In this document: positions 5,496 through 10,959 of the stretch, piece by piece
Numbering within the stretch: position 1 is the stretch's first letter
Layout of the letters: every line of letters begins with the position of its first letter
Assembly (NCBI GenBank): GCA_905479595.1
Contig: CAJQND010000253.1
Coordinates: forward strand, 1 to 10,959
DNA from: an uncultured Hyphomicrobiales bacterium
GTDB taxonomy: Bacteria; Pseudomonadota; Alphaproteobacteria; Rhizobiales; CAJQND01
DNA: 10,959 bases
Direction of reading: 5' to 3'
The notes under the pieces: model-generated
Database searches by the model: none
What the model was told of the DNA's origin: nothing
The model's input: only the letters and a program-made list of their open reading frames with translations
Program-made: the position numbers and the translations under genes

Positions 5496-8400
5496 CTAAA
5501 TTGTGACGCCGGTTCCCACATAGTTTTGCAGCGGCGCGACTTCAAGGGTTCCTGCCTTGTAGGCCACAATTGCATCTGCTGCTGCCGCCGCACCTGCGAT
5601 TGTGGTGTAGTATGGAATTTTGTTTACCAGTGCCGAGCGGCGGATCGATTTTGAGTCCGCAAGAGCAGCCTGGCCTTCCGTGGTGTTGATCACCAATTGC
5701 ACTTCGCCATTCGTTATCGCGTCGACAATATGGGGACGGCCTTCAAGCACCTTATTGACCTTTTCGCAAGCAACGCCGTTCTCGTCGAGGAAGCGTTTTG
5801 TGCCACTGGTCGCGATGACTGTAAAGCCTGCCTTTATGAGCGTTTGCGCAGTTTCCAGAAAGCGTGGCTTATCCGCGTCTTTCACAGAAACGAAAGCTGT
5901 GCCTTCGACCGGAACCTTCGATCCAGCGCCAAGCTGGCTTTTTGCAAAGGCGATGGCAAAATCCTTATCGATGCCCATGACCTCACCGGTCGAGCGCATC
6001 TCAGGGCCCAGCACGGTGTCAACGCCAGGGAAGCGGTCAAACGGAAAGACGGCTTCCTTGACGGCGATATGGTCAAACTGGCGCTGCTTCAAGTTGAAGC
6101 TGGCGAGGCTTTCGCCCGCCATAACGCGCGCGGCAATTTTTGCCACCGGCAGACCAATTACCTTGGCCACAAATGGTACCGTGCGCGAGGCCCGTGGATT
6201 GACTTCGAGCACATAGATTATGCCATCCTTGATGGCGTACTGAACATTCATCAACCCGACAACATTGAGCGCGAGCGCAAGTTTGCAGGTCTGGCGTTCC
6301 AGTTCAGCGCGCATTTCTGCGTCCAGCGAGCGTGGTGGCAAAGAGCAGGCGCTGTCGCCGGAATGTACACCAGCTTCTTCAATGTGTTCCATAATGCCGG
6401 CAACGAACACGTCCTTGCCATCGCACAGAGCGTCAACATCGACTTCAACCGCATTGCGCACATAGGTGTCGATCAGCACCGGGCTGGAGCCGGAAACAAC
6501 CACTGCTTCGTTGATGTAGCGCTTGAGCTGCTGACGATCCGCAACGATTTCCATAGCGCGCCCGCCAAGCACATAGGATGGCCGGATAACCACCGGATAT
6601 CCAATTGTTTCGGCAATTTCGATGGCTTCTTCACCCGAAGATGCAATGCCGTTTTCCGGTTGGGTCAGGCCCAGTTCGTCCAGCAGCGCCTTAAACCGGT
6701 CGCGGTCTTCTGCCAGATCGATTGCGTCTGGCGAGGTGCCGAGAATGGGCACACCCATTCTTTCCAGCTCTTCGGCAAGTTTCAGCGGTGTCTGACCACC
6801 AAATTGCACAATCACCCCATGCAAAGTACCGGCCTGTTTTTCAACCGAAATCAGTTCGAGCACGTCTTCTGCGGTCAGAGGTTCAAAATACAGCCGGTCA
6901 GAGGTGTCATAATCGGTTGAAACCGTTTCCGGGTTGCAGTTGACCATGATCGATTCATAGGCTTCTGGTTTGGCCTCAGCCAAGGCAAATGCCGCGTGAC
7001 AACAGCAATAATCGAACTCAATGCCCTGACCGATCCGATTTGGGCCGCCGCCAAGAATAATCACCTTCTTGCGACCAGAAGGCTGTGCTTCATCTGCAGG
7101 TGAGCCGGGGATGCCCGTTTCGTAAGTGGAATACATGTAGGGCGTCGGCGAAGCGAATTCTGCAGCGCAAGTGTCAATGCGTTTGTAAACCGGCACAACT
7201 TCAAGGCTATGGCGCAATTCTCTGACCGCGTGCTCGTCTTGACCGGACAGGTGCGCCAGGCGGGCATCAGAAAAGCCCATTGCTTTAAGCGACCGCAAGT
7301 TCCACGCATCTTGAGGCAGACCATGGGCCCGCACACGTTCCTCAGTAGCAACCAGTTCTTCGATTTCGCGCAGGAACCACGGGTCAATAAAGCAGGAGGC
7401 GTGTATCTGCTCGGTCGAAGTGCCGTAACGCAAGGCTTGTGCAACTTTCAGCAGTCTATCTGGTGTTTGACGACCAAGGGCTGCCCGGATAGCATTTTTA
7501 TTGTCGTCGGGTTCATCGCCATAGCCTTCAATCTCGATTTCATCGAGCCCGGTAAGCCCGGTTTCAAGACCGCGAAGCGCCTTTTGCAAGCTTTCTTTGA
7601 AGGTGCGCCCGATGGCCATCACTTCACCGACGGATTTCATGGCGGTAGAGAGAACCGGTTCGGTGCCTGCGAACTTTTCGAAAGCAAACCGTGGAATTTT
7701 TGTCACCACATAGTCAATCGAGGGCTCAAAAGAGGCCGGTGTTGCACCGCCTGTAATGTCGTTTTCCAACTCATCCAGTGTGTACCCAATGGCCAGCTTG
7801 GCGGCAATCTTGGCAATCGGAAAACCGGTAGCCTTTGATGCCAGCGCGGATGAACGTGAAACCCGGGGGTTCATTTCAATAACCACAAGGCGGCCATCTG
7901 CCGGGTTCACCGCGAACTGCACATTGGATCCACCGGTTTCTACCCCGATTTCCCGTAAAACGGCAATCGAGGCGTTGCGCATCATCTGATATTCCTTGTC
8001 GGTCAAGGTCAGAGCAGGTGCAACGGTGATTGAATCGCCGGTGTGAATACCCATTGGATCGATATTTTCGATGGAGCAGATGATGATGCAGTTGTCATCC
8101 TTGTCGCGAACGACTTCCATCTCGAATTCTTTCCACCCGAGAACGCTTTCTTCTACAAGCACCTCGTCGGTGGGGGAGGCTTCAACGCCGGACAACACAA
8201 GCTCGTAAAGTTCCTCAAGCGTATATGCGATGCCGCCGCCTTGGCCACCAAGGGTAAAGGAAGGGCGCACAATGGCCGGCAAACTGGTCACTGCATAGGC
8301 TTTGAGTGCCTGTAGCTGGGCGGTGAGGCGATATTCTTCGCGCCGGGGCAGTTCGGTTGCTTCCCAGCTGCGGCGAAATTCGTTTAGCGCCGTTTTGCGC

Positions 8401-8933
8401 GCGCCAGCGTCCTTGAATTGATCTTCAATTGCTGCGATGCCCGCCGCGCGCTCAGCCTTGAAGCGGGCTTTAAGCTCGGAATTATTCACAAATGCGGAGC
8501 GCGGTGTATTAAGGCCGATCTTGTTCATCGCGGTGCGGAACAGGTCGCGGTCCTCTGCCTTGTCAATTGCTTCAGCGCGAGCGCCAATCATTTCCAGGCC
8601 GAACTTGTCGAGCACTCCCATTTTCCGCAAGGAAAGTGCGCAGTTCAGTGCCGTCTGGCCACCCATAGTGGGGAGCAGAGCATCCGGGCGTTCTTTTTCG
8701 ATGACGCGGGCAACGACTTCGGGCGTGATTGGCTCGATATAGGTGGCGTGAGCGAGATCAGGATCGGTCATGATCGTTGCCGGATTCGAATTGATCAGAA
8801 TGATCCGGTAGCCTTCCTGTTTAAGGGCTTTGCAGGCTTGGGTTCCGGAATAATCAAATTCACAGGCCTGGCCGATAACAATCGGCCCGGCTCCAATGAT
8901 CAGGATGGACGAAATGTCGCTTCTTTTAGGCAT
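5496..8933 (-). CDS. carB: Carbamoyl-phosphate synthase large subunit
   Basis: Catalytic large subunit that makes carbamoyl phosphate from bicarbonate, ATP and ammonia delivered by CarA, for arginine and pyrimidine synthesis. From ATG 8933 it has 1145 residues and starts MPKRSDISSILIIGAGP, the normal family start. A GTG at 8948 would add five residues. Neither start has a clear Shine-Dalgarno sequence. Domains in order: first ATP-grasp synthetase half with RPSFTLGGQGGGIAY (about 223-237) and EMNPRVSRSSALASK (about 353-367), oligomerisation region (about 405-560), second half opening GGGPNRIGQGIEFDYCC (about 628-644) with RPSYVLGGRAMEIV and EVNPRASRTVPFV, then a C-terminal MGS-like allosteric domain (about 1012-1145) with TSGT and EGRPHIVD. 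Compared with E. coli CarB (1073 residues), about 55-60 extra charged residues lie near 153-212, a known-looking alphaproteobacterial insertion. carA is not in the window. greA follows downstream. Confidence 0.98.
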   Translation of the reverse strand: MPKRSDISSILIIGAGPIVIGQACEFDYSGTQACKALKQEGYRIILINSNPATIMTDPDLAHATYIEPITPEVVARVIEKERPDALLPTMGGQTALNCALSLRKMGVLDKFGLEMIGARAEAIDKAEDRDLFRTAMNKIGLNTPRSAFVNNSELKARFKAERAAGIAAIEDQFKDAGARKTALNEFRRSWEATELPRREEYRLTAQLQALKAYAVTSLPAIVRPSFTLGGQGGGIAYTLEELYELVLSGVEASPTDEVLVEESVLGWKEFEMEVVRDKDDNCIIICSIENIDPMGIHTGDSITVAPALTLTDKEYQMMRNASIAVLREIGVETGGSNVQFAVNPADGRLVVIEMNPRVSRSSALASKATGFPIAKIAAKLAIGYTLDELENDITGGATPASFEPSIDYVVTKIPRFAFEKFAGTEPVLSTAMKSVGEVMAIGRTFKESLQKALRGLETGLTGLDEIEIEGYGDEPDDNKNAIRAALGRQTPDRLLKVAQALRYGTSTEQIHASCFIDPWFLREIEELVATEERVRAHGLPQDAWNLRSLKAMGFSDARLAHLSGQDEHAVRELRHSLEVVPVYKRIDTCAAEFASPTPYMYSTYETGIPGSPADEAQPSGRKKVIILGGGPNRIGQGIEFDYCCCHAAFALAEAKPEAYESIMVNCNPETVSTDYDTSDRLYFEPLTAEDVLELISVEKQAGTLHGVIVQFGGQTPLKLAEELERMGVPILGTSPDAIDLAEDRDRFKALLDELGLTQPENGIASSGEEAIEIAETIGYPVVIRPSYVLGGRAMEIVADRQQLKRYINEAVVVSGSSPVLIDTYVRNAVEVDVDALCDGKDVFVAGIMEHIEEAGVHSGDSACSLPPRSLDAEMRAELERQTCKLALALNVVGLMNVQYAIKDGIIYVLEVNPRASRTVPFVAKVIGLPVAKIAARVMAGESLASFNLKQRQFDHIAVKEAVFPFDRFPGVDTVLGPEMRSTGEVMGIDKDFAIAFAKSQLGAGSKVPVEGTAFVSVKDADKPRFLETAQTLIKAGFTVIATSGTKRFLDENGVACEKVNKVLEGRPHIVDAITNGEVQLVINTTEGQAALADSKSIRRSALVNKIPYYTTIAGAAAAADAIVAYKAGTLEVAPLQNYVGTGVTI

Positions 8934-9046
8934 GAGCTGCGAGTACACCGCTTGAATTTGGCGGGTTCTAGCGCACCTAGCACGGAGTCGCTACCCCTGA
9001 TTTGGTTTTTTAGCCGTTTTGTTAACATGGGGCACCCGAGTGATGC

Positions 9047-9373
9047 CTAAACGCTGGGGGAATAGCATTTCACAAAAACAAATGCAGGTTGGATTTTATT
9101 GGTTTCCGCCAACTTGTTTTCGATGGTGCGCATGCGCGCTTCCTGGCCAAAAGAACGATCAAGACGGTAGGTAAGGGCTTGGGTGAAACCCCGCCCGGTG
9201 CATAGCCGGTCAGCAACCGGTTTGCCGCAAATCGTACCTTCGCCAATGCAGGCGGAAATTCGATCACCATGCATATTCGGGGCAAAGAAGGTTCGTGTTG
9301 CGGCGTTCGCCTGGGTCAAAAGTGTGGTGAAAACGATGATGCTGGCAAGTGCTGTAAATGTTTTGCGGGTCAT
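9047..9373 (-). CDS. Small secreted cysteine-containing protein, unknown function
   Basis: A 108-residue protein from ATG 9373, with AGAGG about 8 bp upstream. The signal peptide (Arg3-Lys4, hydrophobic core at about 8-20) ends at Ala-Asn-Ala 22-24. The mature part of about 84 residues has four cysteines: Cys42, Cys49 and Cys58 in a CIGEGTICGKPVADRLC block, and Cys103 in the KCYSPSV tail. This suggests two disulphides and export to the periplasm or beyond. The Cys-x6-Cys-G-(K)-P-V-A-D-x3-Cys pattern resembles small hypothetical secreted proteins I have seen in Hyphomicrobiales. I cannot name a characterised family. It lies 113 bp upstream of carB on the same strand, and downstream of another small secreted protein. 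The gap to that neighbour contains strong inverted repeats, so cotranscription is uncertain. Confidence 0.8.
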   Translation of the reverse strand: MTRKTFTALASIIVFTTLLTQANAATRTFFAPNMHGDRISACIGEGTICGKPVADRLCTGRGFTQALTYRLDRSFGQEARMRTIENKLAETNKIQPAFVFVKCYSPSV

Positions 9374-9402
9374 TGGTGTGCCTCTTCAAAAAGTTTTTAA
9401 GT

Positions 9403-9468
9403 GAGCCCGGCTTGGCGGTGCGTCGGGTTTGACGGGAGGGCAAACGCGCAATCGCGGGTGCCGGGCTC
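9403..9468. repeat. 9-bp inverted repeat upstream of the 108-residue secreted protein
   Basis: GAGCCCGGC (9403-9411) and GCCGGGCTC (9460-9468) pair perfectly across a 48-base loop. On the minus strand the second arm is followed by ACTTAAAAACTTTTT and then the ribosome site of the gene starting at 9373. It may end transcription from the upstream small gene, attenuate the downstream one, or belong to a larger RNA fold with the adjacent repeat. Confidence 0.4.
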
Positions 9469-9478
9469 AATCTCTGAA

Positions 9479-9553
9479 ACTCCGGAGATGCGGGTTAAAC
9501 CGGCATCGTGAGAGGGGCGGACGGTGATGGCGGTGCAGCCACATCCCCGGAGT
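9479..9553. repeat. 12-bp imperfect inverted repeat
   Basis: ACTCCGGAGATG (9479-9490) pairs with CATCCCCGGAGT (9542-9553) at 11 of 12 positions (one A/C mismatch) across 51 bases. It begins 17 bp downstream of the 72-residue gene on the minus strand. No T tract follows, so it is not a simple terminator. The left arm contains the palindrome CTCCGGAG. With the next repeat it makes most of this gap capable of folding. Confidence 0.45.
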
Positions 9554-9569
9554 AACTGTTTCGCCAGGT

Positions 9570-9788
9570 TTAGATTTCCTGGCACTTAAAGGTTCCGCAG
9601 CGGTCTTCCATAACTTCGCGGTCAAACGGATTAACTGGAGTTTTGTGCACAACAGCCATGCGTTGGGAGACATCGCTGGTAAGTAAGGCTGTTGGGCTTG
9701 TGGTGTTGCTTGGGGCCAATGCAGCCATTGCGCCTGCTGTCAGTCCGACAGTCAGAGTTGCTGCGAGAAAAATCTTTGATACGGCCAT
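9570..9788 (-). CDS. Very small secreted protein with C-terminal Cys pair
   Basis: A 72-residue protein from ATG 9788, with AGAGAGG 5 bp upstream, a strong ribosome site that supports this start. The N-terminus is a clear signal peptide (Lys5, hydrophobic run at about 6-20, cleavage near Ala-Met-Ala at 20-22 or just after). The mature peptide is only about 50 residues. It is rich in Ser/Thr/Ala at its start and ends in DRCGTFKCQEI, with Cys64 and Cys69 able to form a small disulphide loop. I recognise no family. It is followed by a 196-bp gap with two large inverted repeats and then a second small secreted protein. A LexA-like box lies about 116 bp upstream. Short length leaves some doubt, but signal peptide plus good ribosome site favour a real gene. 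Confidence 0.7.
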   Translation of the reverse strand: MAVSKIFLAATLTVGLTAGAMAALAPSNTTSPTALLTSDVSQRMAVVHKTPVNPFDREVMEDRCGTFKCQEI

Positions 9789-9903
9789 TTTTGCCTCTCT
9801 TTCCTGTCTTGTATTTTGCCCTCTGTGGGGCGGGGTGTTGGCTTGTTTGCTTGACGTTGATTGGACTATGACAGGGCGAGGCCGAACCCAGCCTGAATGC
9901 CGC

Positions 9904-9918
9904 GTTCATCTCTTGTTC
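9904..9918. promoter_or_regulatory. LexA-like box (GTTC-N7-GTTC)
   Basis: GTTC at 9904-9907 and 9915-9918 are separated by exactly 7 bp (ATCTCTT), a perfect match to the SOS box used by LexA in Alphaproteobacteria. On the minus strand it reads GAAC-N7-GAAC. It is intergenic, 116 bp upstream of the 72-residue secreted gene and 85 bp past the ureohydrolase stop. The same 11-bp rhythm continues to the left with GAAT (9895-9898) and GAAC (9884-9887), giving a four-part dyad centred on 9901. An alternative is a site for a tetrameric or tandem-repeat regulator other than LexA. Confidence 0.45.
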
Positions 9919-9954
9919 ATCTTTTGAATTTAGGTGGAAAAAGAGCCTAAAATG

Positions 9955-10002
9955 CTGTAATTAAAATATAAAAAATATCAAAATTTTTCTATAAAATTAC
10001 AG
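9955..10002. repeat. A/T-rich inverted repeat after the ureohydrolase gene
   Basis: CTGTAATT (9955-9962) and AATTACAG (9995-10002) pair perfectly across 32 bases that are almost entirely A and T. It begins immediately after the ureohydrolase stop on the minus strand. It may form a weak A/U-rich 3' hairpin that ends or protects that mRNA. The strongly A/T-rich stretch could also contribute to a promoter for the next gene. Confidence 0.35.
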
Positions 10003-10003
10003 T

Positions 10004-10954
10004 TCAGGCCGTTTGACGGGCTAAATGTCCGATAATGTTAACGCCAATACGTGCGGTTGTGAGCGCCCCGATATCATTCACATCGCGTTCTGGCAGGTAT
10101 TCCACCAGGGAGGCTCCGGCAATTCTGGCTTTTCCGGCGACGGCACTGATTAGTCCTGCAACCTGCCAATAGGTCAGGCCGCCAGGAGCCGGACCGATAA
10201 CACCGGGCACAAGAGAAGGATCTAAAGCATCCACATCAAGCGCGATGTAAACTTGGCCGCCAGCCGGAATGTGGTCCAAAACCTGGGCGAGACCTGTTTC
10301 ATGCACTTGGCGGGCGGTGATGAATTTCACGCCCCAATCCAGCGCGTCCTGATAGTCATTTGGCCGGGCGGATCCAATTGCGCGGGCTCCAACCTGAACA
10401 ATGCCCGCAATGTGCGGGGTTTCAGATACCCGCCGCATCGTGCTTGAAAGCCCCATCTGCACGCCGTCAACTTCATCGCGCCAATCGATGTGGGCATCGA
10501 TCTGCAAAATAGTGAGGTCGCCACGGCCCTCAAAAGCCTGAATGACCGGGGTCGGGATGGAATCATCGCCACCAAAAACCAATGGTGTGCCGTCCCTGTC
10601 GAGAATATGGCAGATCGTATCGCGGATGCGCTTGCGGTTGGCACGTGGGTTTGTCTCGTCATAGGGAATGTCGCCGCAGTCAACCGCGCTGATCAATCCG
10701 TCTGGGAAAATCTCGCCGCCAAGGTCGAAATCCATGTGGTGAAGATTTGCGGCATATCCTGCCATCGCGGCACGAATGGCAGTTGGTGCAGTTGCACAAT
10801 AGGCACCGACCGAAGGATAGGGTGTGGCACCTGGTGCCCCGATCACGGCGATCTTTGCGTCAAACCCTGTCACATCAAGGCATGGCGGTAACCCCAAAAA
10901 GGTATCCACCCCGCCTGCACCAAACATTGTGCCGATATCCAGCCCACTGGTCAT
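10004..10954 (-). CDS. Ureohydrolase (agmatinase/arginase family) with variant motifs
   Basis: A 316-residue cytosolic hydrolase of the arginase fold, which removes urea from a guanidino compound using two Mn2+. The ATG at 10954 is 5 bp from the window edge, so the ribosome site is not visible. An internal ATG at residue 10 is possible. Conserved parts: VDCGDIPYD (91-99), QIDAHIDWRD (151-160) with Asp153, His155 and Asp157, ALDVDALDPSLVPG (238-251) with Asp240 and Asp242, GPAPGGLT (254-261), and Glu285 in VEYLPERD. Two motifs differ. GGDHS of most agmatinases reads GGDDS, with Asp131 in place of the metal-binding His. The HGTxFRR loop reads LSSTMRR (169-175), losing a second His. This looks like a distinct alphaproteobacterial subfamily, annotated by similarity as agmatinase. 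The true substrate could be another guanidino acid or amine. No neighbour in the window helps. Confidence 0.88.
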   Translation of the reverse strand: MTSGLDIGTMFGAGGVDTFLGLPPCLDVTGFDAKIAVIGAPGATPYPSVGAYCATAPTAIRAAMAGYAANLHHMDFDLGGEIFPDGLISAVDCGDIPYDETNPRANRKRIRDTICHILDRDGTPLVFGGDDSIPTPVIQAFEGRGDLTILQIDAHIDWRDEVDGVQMGLSSTMRRVSETPHIAGIVQVGARAIGSARPNDYQDALDWGVKFITARQVHETGLAQVLDHIPAGGQVYIALDVDALDPSLVPGVIGPAPGGLTYWQVAGLISAVAGKARIAGASLVEYLPERDVNDIGALTTARIGVNIIGHLARQTA

Positions 10955-10959
10955 GGTCT

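Noticed and set aside
5697..6920. Plus-strand open frame of about 407 codons opposite carB.
   Set aside because: It is a shadow of the GC-rich carB coding strand. The residues look random and no ribosome site or domain is seen.
9031..9047. Hairpin after the 108-residue secreted protein as a terminator before carB.
   Set aside because: The stem includes a G-T pair, reaches only about 6 bp, and is followed by CCCATG rather than T residues.
9643..9927. Plus-strand open frame of 94 codons with a hydrophobic centre.
   Set aside because: It is antisense to the 72-residue gene and crosses the LexA-like box. It lacks a ribosome site, and the minus-strand gene has a better start and signal peptide.
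1..10959. Searched by eye for a defence island, CRISPR array, toxin-antitoxin pair, prophage, IS ends, tRNA or biosynthetic cluster.
   Set aside because: No such genes or repeat patterns are visible. The content is mostly housekeeping and metabolic genes in short independent units.

Overview
The window looks like an ordinary stretch of chromosome from an alphaproteobacterium, most likely of the Hyphomicrobiales (Rhizobiales). Three things point there. CarB carries the extra segment in its first ATP-grasp half that I associate with that group. carB is followed by greA on the same strand. Most genes have a GC-rich third codon position. I recognise no plasmid, phage, IS element, CRISPR array, tRNA or rRNA.

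Layout, left to right. (1) 1-541: a low-GC orphan ORF (+), then a short gap. (2) 542-2425: gltS (-, Na+/glutamate symporter) diverges from a secreted pentapeptide-repeat protein (+) across a 111-bp gap that holds a TTGGCA-N6-TGCCAA dyad. (3) 2429-4265: a YcbL-type metallo-beta-lactamase-fold hydrolase (-) diverges from a CurA-like NADP-dependent reductase (+). The gap has phased A/T tracts and a plausible sigma-70 promoter. (4) 4357-8933: a minus-strand run in transcription order carB, greA, then a HdeA-like periplasmic protein. A good intrinsic terminator lies between greA and the HdeA-like gene. (5) 9047-9788: two small secreted cysteine-containing proteins of unknown function (-), separated by a 196-bp gap with two long inverted repeats. 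(6) 10004-10954: a ureohydrolase (agmatinase-like) subfamily member with altered metal-site motifs (-). It begins 5 bp inside the right edge.

The genes form short independent units rather than one pathway. carB (pyrimidine and arginine precursor synthesis) and greA (transcript cleavage factor) are housekeeping. gltS handles glutamate uptake, and the ureohydrolase may feed nitrogen from a guanidino compound. The YcbL-like and CurA-like enzymes fit detoxification of reactive thioester or carbonyl/enone compounds. Four of the remaining proteins carry signal peptides and act in the periplasm or outside the cell.

I found no convincing undescribed multi-gene system. The points most worth checking are a perfect match to the alphaproteobacterial LexA box (GTTC-N7-GTTC) embedded in a larger four-part dyad at 9884-9918, the unusual ureohydrolase active-site motifs, the structured gap at 9403-9553, and the low-GC orphan at the left edge. 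No gene-free stretch exceeds 300 bases.
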